A DNA stretch of 64,000 nt from CAZTTH01 sp964615975 (GTDB lineage: Bacteria > Verrucomicrobiota > Lentisphaeria > JABSQK01 > JAJFLO01), in NCBI GenBank assembly GCA_964615975.1, contig CAZTTH010000001.1, forward strand, positions 75,205 to 139,204, read 5' to 3'. A program made the translations under genes and the position numbers. Positions 8,296-18,200 of this stretch are shown here, piece by piece. The notes under the pieces are model-generated. The model saw only the letters and a program-made list of their open reading frames with translations. It had not been told where the DNA came from and did not search any database. Numbering within the stretch: the stretch's first letter is position 1; the number at the start of each line of letters is the position of its first letter.

Positions 8296-10068
8296 ATGGT
8301 AGCAATTGACAACACAACAAAAGAGTTATCACCATTGGGTAGTACAATATCCATATTGGATCTTTCCAATATGCCCAGTATGGATGATTTATTGAACGAA
8401 GATACTAAACTTCCCATTGGGCAGGGAGCAATTGTAAATGGTGTGATCGTCACCAAAAAAGATAATGGAGTCATTGTCGACATCGGTTATAAAGCTGAGG
8501 GATTTGTTCCCAAGGATGAATTTCCAGATTGGGATGGAGTAAAGTCCGGTGATTCCATCCGTGCGATTTTAGAGAAAATAGAAGATGATCATTACCACAT
8601 GCCGCTGCTCAGTATTGAAAAGGCGATGATGCAGGATGCGTGGGAGACGTTCATCGCAAATCATGTGGAAGGAGAGGTAATCAAGGGGTTAGTAAAACAT
8701 CGAGTCAAAGGTGGATTCATTGTGGGCATAGGAATAGATGGATTTTTGCCTGGATCGCAAATTGATGTTGTGCCGGTGAGAAACATGGATGATTTGGTTG
8801 GCAAAGAGTTTGACTTTAAAATTATAAAAATAAATGCGGATCGACGAAATATTGTTTTGTCACGGCGTGAATTGATCGAAGAAGAGAAATCAAGAAAAAG
8901 AGCCGCAATGATGACTGATATACTCCCTGGACAAATTCGTAGGGGGATTGTTAAGAACATAACCGATTTTGGTGCATTTATCGATTTAAACGGAATTGAT
9001 GGATTGTTACATATTACAGATATTTCATGGGGACGAATTTCTCACCCCTCCGAAATTTTGGAAATAAATCAGGAAATAGAGGCAATTATTCTAGATGTGG
9101 ATCGTGAAAAAGATCGGGTTTCTTTGGGATTAAAACAGAAATCCGCTGATCCATGGGATACAGTAACGGATCGTTATCCTGTCAATTCTCGTGTAAACGG
9201 TAAAATTGTCAATATTATGCCATACGGAGCATTTGTTGAGTTAGAAAAAGGTGTAGAAGGTTTGATACACATTTCAGAAATGTCATGGACAAAGAGAATA
9301 TCGCGCGCTAATGACGTGTTGCAATTGGGACAGGATGTGGAAGCGATAATTCTCGATGTCCAAAGAGATTCCAAAAAAATTTCATTAGGGTTACGGCAAA
9401 CCATGGAAAATCCTTGGGAATTGGCTTTGCAGCATTTTCCTAAAGGAACAAGAATAACTGGAAAAGTACGAAATCTCACATCCTATGGAGCATTCATTGA
9501 AATCAATGAAAATATCGATGGCATGGTCCATATCTCCGATATGTCTTGGACAAGAAAGATTAGCAACCCATCAGAATTACTAAAAAAAGGTGATGAAATC
9601 GAGGCAGTGGTATTAGATATTGATTCCGCTCAACAGCGGATATCTCTAGGTATCAAGCAGCTTTCAGCTGATCCATGGGAAAATATAGAAGAACTGTTCA
9701 CCGTAGGTAAAACGGTTAGTGGTTCCGTCCGAAAGATCACAAGTTTTGGTGCATTTATCAAGCTCGATCATGATATTGATGGATTGATTCATATATCCCA
9801 AATTAGTGATCAACGAGTCGAAAAAGTTAAAGATCATATGAAAGTTGGTGATACCCTTGAAGCACAGGTAATAAAGATTGATAAAAACGAACGAAGAATT
9901 GGTTTGAGTTTGAAGATTAGAAGTGAGATTGAATTAGCACAAAAGAATGAAAAGGATGCGACTCGGGAAGCTTCATTAAAACCTGGAGAACAAATAGTTG
10001 ATGTCGGTGACATATTCAATAGCGCAGTTGAGGCCAGTGAGTTATCTGCTGAAGTTGACAAACTATAG
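8296..10068 (+). CDS. rpsA: 30S ribosomal protein S1
   Basis: The 590-residue protein carries six S1 (OB-fold) RNA-binding repeats. They begin near VNGVIVTKKDNGVIVDIGYK, VIKGLVKHRVKGGFIVGI, RRGIVKNITDFGAFIDL, VNGKIVNIMPYGAFVEL, ITGKVRNLTSYGAFIEI and VSGSVRKITSFGAFIKL. The first two are the divergent, ribosome-binding type, and repeats 3-6 have the canonical GAFI/V and HISD/E-M-SW motifs. S1 captures mRNA on the 30S subunit. The ATG lacks a good Shine-Dalgarno sequence, which is also the case for rpsA in E. coli, where S1 represses its own mRNA. A 40-residue acidic tail follows the last repeat. Confidence 0.93.
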   Translation: MVAIDNTTKELSPLGSTISILDLSNMPSMDDLLNEDTKLPIGQGAIVNGVIVTKKDNGVIVDIGYKAEGFVPKDEFPDWDGVKSGDSIRAILEKIEDDHYHMPLLSIEKAMMQDAWETFIANHVEGEVIKGLVKHRVKGGFIVGIGIDGFLPGSQIDVVPVRNMDDLVGKEFDFKIIKINADRRNIVLSRRELIEEEKSRKRAAMMTDILPGQIRRGIVKNITDFGAFIDLNGIDGLLHITDISWGRISHPSEILEINQEIEAIILDVDREKDRVSLGLKQKSADPWDTVTDRYPVNSRVNGKIVNIMPYGAFVELEKGVEGLIHISEMSWTKRISRANDVLQLGQDVEAIILDVQRDSKKISLGLRQTMENPWELALQHFPKGTRITGKVRNLTSYGAFIEINENIDGMVHISDMSWTRKISNPSELLKKGDEIEAVVLDIDSAQQRISLGIKQLSADPWENIEELFTVGKTVSGSVRKITSFGAFIKLDHDIDGLIHISQISDQRVEKVKDHMKVGDTLEAQVIKIDKNERRIGLSLKIRSEIELAQKNEKDATREASLKPGEQIVDVGDIFNSAVEASELSAEVDKL

Positions 10069-10144
10069 TAGAGAAGGAAAATAAATATTTGTATTACGTC
10101 GTTGCATGGTACGATCTCATGCATAATTTATGCGATGTTATTCC

Positions 10145-10220
<76 letters not shown>

Positions 10221-10325
10221 ATTGAATAAAAATCTCACTGACCCGATTACATTAAAAAGCTTTTAGATATAATTATATAACACTAACATACAGACAAATG
10301 ATCCCATTATTATTGGAGGCTAAAC

Positions 10326-11519
10326 ATGGCAAAAGAAGCATTTCAAAGAAATAAACCCCACCTAAATATCGGTACAATCGGGCATGTTGATCATGGAAAA
10401 ACCACATTGACAGCGGCAATAACGATGATTATGTCTAAAAAATTTGGCGGTGAAGCAAAATCATATGATCAGATTGATAATGCACCAGAGGAAAAAGCCC
10501 GAGGAATTACGATTAATACATCACATGTAGAATATCAGTCTGAGAACCGACATTATGCACATGTTGATTGCCCTGGCCATGCAGATTATGTTAAAAACAT
10601 GATCACCGGTGCTGCTCAAATGGATGGTGCTATACTGGTAATCGCTGCTACGGATGGTCCGATGGCTCAAACTAGAGAACATATCTTGTTAGCGCGTCAG
10701 GTCGGTGTACCAGCAATAGTTGTATTTATTAATAAGGTAGATGTAGCTGATCCTGAACTAATAGAATTAGTAGAATTAGAAGTACGTGAGTTATTAACGA
10801 AATACGAATATCCGGGGGATGATATACCAATTGTTTTTGGGTCCGCGTTAAAAGCTGTGGCATGTGGTGCTGAGCCCGATCATGAGGATGCAAAATGTAT
10901 TATTGAATTGATGGAGAAAGTTGATACTTATATCCCCGAGCCGGTTAGAGTTTTGGATCAGCCTTTTCTCATGCCAATTGAAGATGTATTTTCAATAGAA
11001 GGGCGTGGAACGGTAGTTACTGGAAGGGTAGAACGAGGCATAATCAAGGCGGGTCAGGAAATTGAAATTATAGGACTTCGACCAACTCAGAAAACTACAA
11101 TTACTGGATTAGAGATGTTCAGGAAAACATTGGAAGATGGGCGTGCCGGTGACAATGTGGGTTGTTTGTTGCGGGGTACTAAAAAAGAAGATGTTGAACG
11201 TGGCCAGGTGCTTGCAATACCAGGAACCATTACTCCACATACGAAATTTAAATGTGAAGTGTATATATTGAGCAAGGAAGAAGGAGGACGTCATACTCCA
11301 TTTTTGAATGGCTACCGCCCGCAGTTTTATTTCCGTACTACCGATGTGACTGGAGTTGCAAAACTTCCCCAAGGAGTCGAAATGGTAATGCCCGGCGATA
11401 ATGTATCAATGGAAGTCGAGTTAATCTCTCCAATAGCAATGGAAAAAACATTGAGATTTGCTATTCGTGAGGGTGGAAGAACAGTTGGAGCCGGCAGGGT
11501 ATCGGAAATAGTCGCATAA
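10326..11519 (+). CDS. tuf: Translation elongation factor EF-Tu
   Basis: The 397-residue protein is a full-length EF-Tu. It carries aminoacyl-tRNA to the ribosome as a GTP complex. G1 GHVDHGKT (residues about 19-26), the switch I region EEKARGITIN, G3 DCPGHADYVKNM, G4 NKVD and G5 GSALK are all present, followed by domain II (GRGTVVTGRVERG) and domain III with GRTVGAGRV at the end. A strong GGAGG ribosome site lies just before the ATG. The gene lies between tRNA-Thr and rpmG, the tufB position of E. coli. No second tuf follows fusA, so this may be the only copy in this region. Confidence 0.98.
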   Translation: MAKEAFQRNKPHLNIGTIGHVDHGKTTLTAAITMIMSKKFGGEAKSYDQIDNAPEEKARGITINTSHVEYQSENRHYAHVDCPGHADYVKNMITGAAQMDGAILVIAATDGPMAQTREHILLARQVGVPAIVVFINKVDVADPELIELVELEVRELLTKYEYPGDDIPIVFGSALKAVACGAEPDHEDAKCIIELMEKVDTYIPEPVRVLDQPFLMPIEDVFSIEGRGTVVTGRVERGIIKAGQEIEIIGLRPTQKTTITGLEMFRKTLEDGRAGDNVGCLLRGTKKEDVERGQVLAIPGTITPHTKFKCEVYILSKEEGGRHTPFLNGYRPQFYFRTTDVTGVAKLPQGVEMVMPGDNVSMEVELISPIAMEKTLRFAIREGGRTVGAGRVSEIVA

Positions 11520-11549
11520 TTCCCTGTAAAAACACCCATAAACATCAGG

Positions 11550-11578
11550 CCCGGATTTGGTAAAAATCCAAATCCGGG
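11550..11578 (+). terminator. Hairpin between tuf and rpmG
   Basis: A perfect 11-pair stem, CCCGGATTTGG with CCAAATCCGGG (11550-11560 with 11568-11578), has a seven-base loop. It is followed by a weak T-rich stretch (TGTTGAATTT). It sits 30 bases after the tuf stop and could end or partly attenuate the tuf transcript before rpmG. An upstream AACACCC can pair with the downstream GGGTGTT and offers a competing fold. Confidence 0.6.
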
Positions 11579-11613
11579 TGTTGAATTTCTACTTAGTAAG
11601 GGGAATAAAATTT

Positions 11614-11766
11614 ATGCCACGAGAAATAATAACCATGGCTTGTACTGATTGTAAACGCCGAAACTATACAACAACAAAAAACAAGCGTACGTCGCCGGAG
11701 CGATTAGAGAATAAAAAGTTTTGTAAATATGAACACAAGCATACTCTTCATAGAGAAACCCGGTAA
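11614..11766 (+). CDS. rpmG: 50S ribosomal protein L33
   Basis: Starting at the ATG preceded by AAGGGGA, the protein has 50 residues and fits L33: PREIITMACTDCKRRNYTTT, then NKRTSPERLENKKFCKYEHK. The frame stays open further upstream, but the family length and the ribosome site support this start. L33 binds 23S rRNA near the E site. The first CxxC knuckle is kept, while the second pair is C-x-x-E instead of CxxC, so zinc binding may be lost or altered. The order tuf-rpmG-tRNA-Trp-secE is widely conserved. Confidence 0.92.
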   Translation: MPREIITMACTDCKRRNYTTTKNKRTSPERLENKKFCKYEHKHTLHRETR

Positions 11767-11852
11767 TGTTATTCAAATCAAAGTCTCGATTTGAAATGCG
11801 GATGAATATGGCAGTATTATTACATGACTTTGACTCTTATTTGTTGAAAATT

Positions 11853-11928
11853 AGGTGAGTAGCTCAATTGGTAGAGCAGCGGTCTCCAAAACCGCAGGTC
11901 GCAGGTTCGATTCCTGTCTCACCTGCCA
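11853..11928 (+). tRNA. tRNA-Trp (anticodon CCA)
   Basis: A 76-base cloverleaf with encoded CCA. The acceptor AGGTGAG pairs with CTCACCT, the D arm is GCTC/GAGC, and the anticodon stem GCGGT/ACCGC encloses CTCCAAA (CCA at 11886-11888). The T arm is intact, with TTCGATT. It lies directly upstream of secE, an order common in bacteria. Confidence 0.96.
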
Positions 11929-12031
11929 TACTCATGATCGATGGCTGCAACTACCGAATTAGTATTTTAATCATCATATATTTAGACGTAATTCAAGTGA
12001 TATTCAGAATCTCTATTGAAAGTATTAGTTT

Positions 12032-12229
12032 ATGACTAATCCCATTCCACACTTAAGAAAATTTTACGATGAAACAATAGAAGAGATTAAAAAATGTACT
12101 TGGCCAACGTTTGCTGAGTTATATGAATCAACCTTGGTGGTGATCTATACGATGCTCATTATTACTTTGTTTATCTGGGTATTTGATCAAATCAGCCAAT
12201 ATTTCATTCGTACATTAATAATGTCTTAA
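12032..12229 (+). CDS. secE: Preprotein translocase subunit SecE
   Basis: The 65-residue protein is the short, single-membrane-segment form of SecE. An amphipathic N-terminal helix (LRKFYDETIEEIKKCTWPTF, with the conserved K-x-x-WP) is followed by a hydrophobic segment at about residues 38-57. SecE clamps SecY in the inner-membrane protein-export channel. The position between tRNA-Trp and nusG is the canonical one and settles the assignment. Confidence 0.95.
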   Translation: MTNPIPHLRKFYDETIEEIKKCTWPTFAELYESTLVVIYTMLIITLFIWVFDQISQYFIRTLIMS

Positions 12230-12282
12230 TTGTTATTCTGTATATTTGTTAGATCATTAAATTACATTGGTTTTTATAGGAA

Positions 12283-12852
12283 TTGTTGAAACATATTATG
12301 GAGGCAAATGGAAAGTGGTATGTGGTACAGGCGCTGTCTGGCCATGAAATGAAAGTGAAAGAAAGCATAGAAAAACGCCTCACATTAGAGGAGGTAGATG
12401 ATGTCATATTCGAGGTACTTGTCCCAATGGAAAAAATTACCGAAGTTAAGATGGGACGCAAGATGACAATTAATCGCAAATTCTTTCCAGGATATATTCT
12501 AATTCGTGCTAATTTGTATACAGAAGATCGTAAAATAAACGACAAACTTTGGTCATTCATTCAAGAGACAACTGGAATTATTGGTTTTGTTGGTGGAGAT
12601 CGCCCCACTCCATTGAGTGAAAATGAAATAAACGAAATTCTTGATCAGTTACATCGAGGTGAAAAGGGGATAAAACCACGCATAGATTTTGATATTGGTG
12701 AAAATGTTAAAATTAAAGATGGTGCGTTTGAAAATTTCGAAGGAAAAATTGAAAATATTGATCCGGATCGAGGAAAACTGAAAGTATCAGTCAGTATATT
12801 TGGTCGGTTTACTCCCGTTGAGGTTGAATACTGGCAAGTAGAACGCGGTTAA
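12283..12852 (+). CDS. nusG: Transcription antitermination factor NusG
   Basis: The protein has an N-terminal NGN domain (KWYVVQALSGHEMKVKESIE, then FFPGYILIRA) and a C-terminal KOW domain (GENVKIKDGAFENFEGKIEN). NusG binds RNA polymerase, limits pausing and couples transcription to Rho or the ribosome. The start is uncertain. Two TTG codons (12283 and 12286) lie just after a TAGG ribosome site, while the ATG at 12298 gives the more usual N-terminus but has no ribosome site at proper spacing. The protein is 189 residues from the first TTG or 184 from the ATG. A loop of extra residues (FIQETTGIIGFVGG) matches the normal family length. Confidence 0.95.
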   Translation: MLKHIMEANGKWYVVQALSGHEMKVKESIEKRLTLEEVDDVIFEVLVPMEKITEVKMGRKMTINRKFFPGYILIRANLYTEDRKINDKLWSFIQETTGIIGFVGGDRPTPLSENEINEILDQLHRGEKGIKPRIDFDIGENVKIKDGAFENFEGKIENIDPDRGKLKVSVSIFGRFTPVEVEYWQVERG

Positions 12853-12914
12853 GAGAAAAAGACAATTAACGAGAAAATCATATAAAATTTAACTGAATCA
12901 AAATCCCACAACAT

Positions 12915-13349
12915 ATGGCCAAAAAAATTACAGGTACAATTCGACTACAAGTACAGGCTGGTGCTGCAAATCCCGCTCCACCAATAGGTCCGGCATTAGG
13001 ACAAGCTGGAGTGAATATTATGGAGTTTTGTAAACAGTTTAATGCGCTAACCCAAAACCAAGCCGGAATGATCATTCCGGTCGTAATTTCGGTTTACAAT
13101 GATCGATCATTTACCTTTATTACTAAATCACCACCGGCTTCCATCTTGTTAAAAAAAGCTGCCAGCTTGGCAGCAGGTGCTAAAACTCCCGGTCGCGAAA
13201 CTGTTGGTAAAGTAACATATTCACAAGTAGCTGAAATTGCCCGTGTAAAGAAAAATGAATTAACTGCACGGGATGAAGCTGCTGCAATACGCATTATCAG
13301 TGGAACCGCTAAAAGTATGGGAATTGAGGTGATAGATGGCCCGAAGTAA
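12915..13349 (+). CDS. rplK: 50S ribosomal protein L11
   Basis: The 144-residue protein is complete L11: GTIRLQVQAGAANPAPPIGP (the proline-rich N-terminal domain that thiostrepton contacts), ALGQAGVNIMEFCKQFN, and the rRNA-binding C-terminal domain ending GTAKSMGIEVID. L11 supports the GTPase centre and stringent-response sensing by RelA. The stop overlaps the start of rplA by 14 bases, so the pair should be translationally coupled and under L1 autoregulation, as in other bacteria. Confidence 0.97.
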   Translation: MAKKITGTIRLQVQAGAANPAPPIGPALGQAGVNIMEFCKQFNALTQNQAGMIIPVVISVYNDRSFTFITKSPPASILLKKAASLAAGAKTPGRETVGKVTYSQVAEIARVKKNELTARDEAAAIRIISGTAKSMGIEVIDGPK

Positions 13350-14031
13350 ATTATATCAGGAACAACTTAAACATTTCATAACAAGCAATCATTACAATCT
13401 TTTTGATGCGATAGCAATTTTAAAAAAAATGCCTCATGTCAAATTTGATGAAACTGTCGACTTGGGAATGAAATTGGGTATAGATCCAAAGCAATCAGAT
13501 CAAATTGTAAGAGGGTCAATTACTCTTCCGCATGGCACTGGAAAGTCTGTCCGTGTGATTGTAATAGCATCTGGTCCTCCTGCTGATGAAGCAAAATCCG
13601 CCGGAGCTGATGCAGTGGGATTTGATGATTTAATTGACAAGATCAAAGCCGGCTGGCTTGAATTTGATGTTATGATTGCAACTCCAGCTGCTATGACAAA
13701 AGTTAGGACTTTAGGTAAACTTTTAGGACCTAGAGGCTTAATGCCGAATCCTAAAACCGGAACGGTCACTGATAATACTAAAGCGGCTGTTGAAGCTGTA
13801 AAAGCAGGCAAAATTGAATTCCGAGCTGATCGAACTGGTTGTGTTCATGTTATTGGTGGGAAGCTATCGTTTGTTGAAACGGCATTAGTAGAAAATTGTT
13901 CAGCAATAATTAGTGCTGTATTAAGGGCAAAACCTCCGGCAAGTAAAGGAAATTATATGTTGAGTTGTACTATTTCGTCAACAATGAGTCCAGGAATAAA
14001 ACTTAATTTCAAGGAAGTCACGGGGAATTAG
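13336..14031 (+). CDS. rplA: 50S ribosomal protein L1
   Basis: The 231-residue protein matches L1 along its length: KFDETVDLGMKLGIDPKQSD, GSITLPHGTGK, and the signature region KLLGPRGLMPNPKTGTVTDN. L1 forms the mobile stalk at the ribosomal E site and represses its own operon by binding the rplK leader. The gene begins inside the end of rplK, and its stop is followed one base later by the rplJ start, so there is no room here for a separate L10 leader RNA. Confidence 0.97.
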   Translation: MARSKLYQEQLKHFITSNHYNLFDAIAILKKMPHVKFDETVDLGMKLGIDPKQSDQIVRGSITLPHGTGKSVRVIVIASGPPADEAKSAGADAVGFDDLIDKIKAGWLEFDVMIATPAAMTKVRTLGKLLGPRGLMPNPKTGTVTDNTKAAVEAVKAGKIEFRADRTGCVHVIGGKLSFVETALVENCSAIISAVLRAKPPASKGNYMLSCTISSTMSPGIKLNFKEVTGN

Positions 14032-14032
14032 T

Positions 14033-14560
14033 ATGAGAATAGAGCGATTACAATTAGGAATTCTTATTTCCGAGATTGTCAAATCTAATACTTTTGTTTT
14101 TTTTCTTAAATACAAAGGAATGAAGATCGATCAGTTTTCAATGATTCGACAAAATCTACATACAGTGCATGCAAAGTGTCAAGTATTTAAAAATACCTAT
14201 ATCATTCATGGATTGGAACAAAATAATGTCACCATACCCAAAAACTGTGATATTTTCAAAGGTGATACCGTTATTATTTATGGCACCTGTGATATTACTA
14301 GTATTGCGAAAATCATCAAAAAATTTAGCAACGAAGTAGAACCGTTTTCATTAAAAGGGTGTTTGTTTGATAACAATATCTTAAATTCAAAACAAGCAGA
14401 ATCATTGGCGGAACTTCCTTCCAAAGAAAATTTAAGGTCTCAATTACTAGGAGTAATCCAGGCTCCAATGGGTAATTTAGTTAGAACTTTGAACACCAAA
14501 GTGGCTAGCATTGTTTATGTGTTAAAAGCGTATAGTGATAAAAAGAAAAATATTGAATAA
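14033..14560 (+). CDS. rplJ: 50S ribosomal protein L10 (divergent)
   Basis: The 175-residue protein sits between L1 and L7/L12 and has the L10 layout: an N-terminal rRNA-binding domain with FVFFLKYKGMKIDQFSMIRQ, the VFKNTYIIHGLE strand-helix, and a long C-terminal helix (NLVRTLNTKVASIVYVLKAY) that anchors L7/L12 dimers. The sequence is more diverged than its neighbours, notably in the first 60 residues. It starts one base after the rplA stop. The usual L10-binding leader before rplJ is therefore absent, so autoregulation must act elsewhere if it exists. Confidence 0.92.
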   Translation: MRIERLQLGILISEIVKSNTFVFFLKYKGMKIDQFSMIRQNLHTVHAKCQVFKNTYIIHGLEQNNVTIPKNCDIFKGDTVIIYGTCDITSIAKIIKKFSNEVEPFSLKGCLFDNNILNSKQAESLAELPSKENLRSQLLGVIQAPMGNLVRTLNTKVASIVYVLKAYSDKKKNIE

Positions 14561-14575
14561 TTCGGAGGTTTAAAA

Positions 14576-14989
14576 ATGACAATGGAAGTCGATCTATCAG
14601 AAGATATGAAAAAAATTGTTGATTCAATTGAGAAATTAACAGTTCTTGAATTATCAACATTGGTAAAAGCTTTAGAAACCCGTTTGGGAGTTTCGGCAGC
14701 ACCACAAATGGCTTTTGCGGCAGTCGGTGCAGTGGCTGATGCGTCAGCTACTGCTGCTCCAGCTGCCAGCGAAGAACAAACAGAATTTACTGTCATGTTA
14801 GTTAGTGCTGGCGAAAAGAAGATTGGAGTAATTAAAGAAGTTCGGGCAATTACTGGGTTAGGTTTGAAAGAAGCAAAAGACCTGGTAGAAGGAGCACCAA
14901 AGCCTGTAAAAGAAGGTATAAGCAAGAAAGAAGCCGATGAAATCAAAGCAAAATTAGAAACTGCAGGTGCTGTGATCGAATTAAAATAA
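14576..14989 (+). CDS. rplL: 50S ribosomal protein L7/L12
   Basis: The 137-residue protein has the three L7/L12 parts: an N-terminal dimerisation helix pair (KIVDSIEKLTVLELSTLVKA), an Ala-rich hinge (about residues 50-65), and the globular C-terminal domain (EFTVMLVSAGEKKIGVIKEV, then GLGLKEAKDLVEGAPKPVKE). The latter recruits elongation factors. A GGAGG ribosome site just upstream would support the high expression the stalk needs. It is slightly longer than the E. coli protein because of a longer N-terminus and hinge. Confidence 0.97.
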   Translation: MTMEVDLSEDMKKIVDSIEKLTVLELSTLVKALETRLGVSAAPQMAFAAVGAVADASATAAPAASEEQTEFTVMLVSAGEKKIGVIKEVRAITGLGLKEAKDLVEGAPKPVKEGISKKEADEIKAKLETAGAVIELK

Positions 14990-15258
14990 ATCGAGCTTTT
15001 CCCACTGACCTGACAACTTTGGTTCGAATTAAATTTCTCCAATTGAATAATAAGATCTCGGGGAATCAAAAATATAAAAAGATTCTCGGTGTGAATTATA
15101 ATGGAATAAATTGCTTACCGAACATTATCTACAGTAATGCTGTTTTGACCATACAACAAAATAGCGTTTCATTTCGATGTAATTAATTCATCAGAAAATT
15201 ACTCTACAAACTCCACTACAAATTTGGTTATTCTTAACATTGATTGAGAAGGTGAATT
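14990..15258 (+). other. rplL-rpoB intergenic leader
   Basis: No gene is visible in these 269 AT-rich bases. The interval is where many bacteria place an attenuator and RNA processing site that sets the ratio of ribosomal proteins to RNA polymerase. I see only a short imperfect hairpin (GGGGAATC near 15060 with GATTCTC near 15082) and no convincing terminator. The rpoB ribosome site AAGGTG lies at the end. Confidence 0.4.
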
Positions 15259-18200
15259 ATGCTCTTACGTAAAAATTACGGTAAACTAAAAGAATTACTC
15301 GAAATCCCCGATTTAATCGACCTTCAATTAGATTCCTTCAAAAACTTCTTACAACTTGGTACTCCCATCGAAAAGCGTATGGAACAAGGCTTACAAGAGG
15401 TATTTAAAGAAGTATTCCCAATCGAAAGTTTTGATCAATCATGTATTCTCGATTTTGTTTCGTATGAGATTGGTGAACCTAAACTCACTAAAGTTCAATG
15501 TATTCGTACAGGTAAAACATTATCAGTACCAATTTATGCAACAGTCAAATTAGAGAATCGGAAACGCAATGAAATAAAGGAAGAGAAAGTATTTCTTGGT
15601 GATATTCCATTGATGACCGATAGTGCTTCCTTTGTAATTAATGGAGTGGAACGGGTTATTATAAATCAGTTGCACCGCACTCCTGGAATTTGTTTCGAAA
15701 AATCACGGCATCCCAGTGGTAGATTTTTATATTCCTTTAGAATTATTCCCGATCGAGGTTCATGGCTGGAAGTCCAATTTGATATTAATGATCTAATATA
15801 CATATATCTAGATCGTCGGCGGCGACGAAGAAAGTTTTTAGTCACCACTTTCTTGCGCGCAATCGGATATAGTTCAACAACAGAGATTCTCGATGCCATT
15901 TATGGTATACAGGAAATCCCGGTCAAAGATATAGTTAAGCTCGATCCCCGAGAACTTTCAAATTATTATTTTGCAGAAACTGTTGTCGATATTGAAGGTA
16001 AACGTATACGAGATGATCATGAAAATGAATTGGCGAAAGATCTTGAACAAATTAATGAAGATACCTTGGAATGGATATCAAAAGCAGGTATTAAGCGGAT
16101 AAAAGTCGTCAATTTAGGCGTTTATGGTGATTATGTTATGAAGTCCTTAGAGCAGGACCCTTGTTCCAATCAAGATGAAGCGTTAAAAGAAATGTACAAA
16201 CGTCTTCGACCTGGTGATCCTCCAAGTGCTACCAATGCTAAATTATTATTGAAACGCTTGTTTTTTGACAAAAAGCGATACGACCTCGGTACAGTAGGTC
16301 GACACAAGATAAATCAGAAATTAGGCATGGAAACAGATAACAACATTCGTATCATGCAAAAACTAGATATGGTAGTAGCTACTAAATATCTGATGAAATT
16401 ACGTTTAGAAGAAGGTAGCGTCGATGATATTGATCATTTAGGCAACCGGCGAATACGTACAGTTGGTGAACTGATTCAAAATCAATTTCGCGTTGGACTA
16501 GCGAGGACAGAAAGATTAATACGTGAACGAATGTCTTTGGTTGACATGGAAAACGAAGAAGTTTCTCCGCATAAACTCATCAATGCTAAAGCATTGGTTG
16601 GGGTGATACGCGATTTTTTTGGCAGAGGTCAATTGTCACAGTTTATGGACCAAACTAATCCTTTGGCTGAATTAACCAATAAACGACGGTTAAGTGCTTT
16701 AGGACCAGGGGGGTTAAGCCGAGAACGTGCAGGATTTGAAGTACGCGATGTACATTCAAGCCATTATGGGAGAATATGTCCAGTTGAAACACCGGAAGGA
16801 CCCAATATTGGTCTTATAACCTCACTTGCTTTATATGGCAAGATTAATGAATTTGGATTTATCGAGACGCCGTATTATCGAGTACATAAGAAAAAAGTAA
16901 CCAACCAGATTGTGTATTTAGCTGCAGACGAGGAAGAAAAATTTATCATAGCTCAAGCTAATGCGGTCATTGATGAAAAGGATGTTTTGATACATAAATA
17001 CGTTAATGCCAGATCCGGTGGAGATACCAAGGAATTTCCCGCTGAAGAAATCAATTTGATCGATGTATCTCCAAAACAACTGATAAGCGCTGCTGCTGGA
17101 TTAGTCCCATTTTTAGAGCATGATGATGCGAATCGCGCATTAATGGGTGCAAACATGCAGCGTCAATCAGTACCTTTAATTAGAACTGATTCCCCATTAG
17201 TTGGCACGGGCTTAGAATCAGTAGTTGCACGGGATTCAAGGGCAGTTGTTTTGGCAAAAGAAGCCGGGGTAGTCACAGCAGTATCTGCGAAAGAAATTGT
17301 TATAAAAAGTGGAATAGATGATAAGAATTCTCATCGAAATTACAGTCTGTATAAATTCATGCGATCAAATAACAGTACCTGCATTAATCAAAAACCGATT
17401 ATTAAAACCGGGGATAAAATTATTAAGGGACAGGTAATTGCTGATGGCCCAGCAACCCAAAACGGTGAACTCGCTTTGGGACGAAACGTATTGGTCGCAT
17501 TTATGCCTTGGTATGGATATAATTTTGAGGATGCGATAATACTATCTGAAAGTTTGGTGAAAAATGATGTCTATACGAGTATTCACATCAGTGAGTTAGA
17601 AATTACTGCCCGCGATACTAAACTTGGTCCAGAAGAAATTACCCGTGATATTCCAAATGTAAGTGAGGAAGCTTTGCGACAGTTGGGGCCGGAAGGAGTA
17701 ATCCGAATTGGAGCGGAAGTTAAACCAGGAGATATTCTAGTCGGTAAAATTACCCCAAAAAGCGAAACCGAACTTGACCCTGAAGAACGATTGTTGCGAG
17801 CAATATTTGGGGAAAAAGCAGCAGATGTTAAAGATAGTTCCCTGACTGTTCCAAGTGGATCGGGAGGAATAGTAATGGATGTAGAGATCGAACGTAAAGT
17901 AGATCCCAATAAAGCCAAACTTACACAGGCTGAAAGAATCCGGCAAATCAAGGAAACAAAACAAACCTATAAAGCTCAGTACAACGAGCTATTAGATGAA
18001 CTTACTGAAAAATTAGGGGTGATTTTGTTGGGGGCAAAACTTTCATACGATATTGTTGAAAGAAAAGATGGGAACTTAATCGGAATCATCATTCCTGCCA
18101 ATCGTAAAATTACCAAAGTGCTTTTACGTAAATTAGCGGCTGCTCATGGAACATATAAAATGCCCTCAGGACCTACAAGTGAAATGGTCGATGAAATAAT

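Noticed and set aside
14515..15069. Minus-strand open frame of 184 codons over rplL
   Set aside because: It is antisense to L7/L12; the Ala-rich composition mirrors the hinge of rplL.
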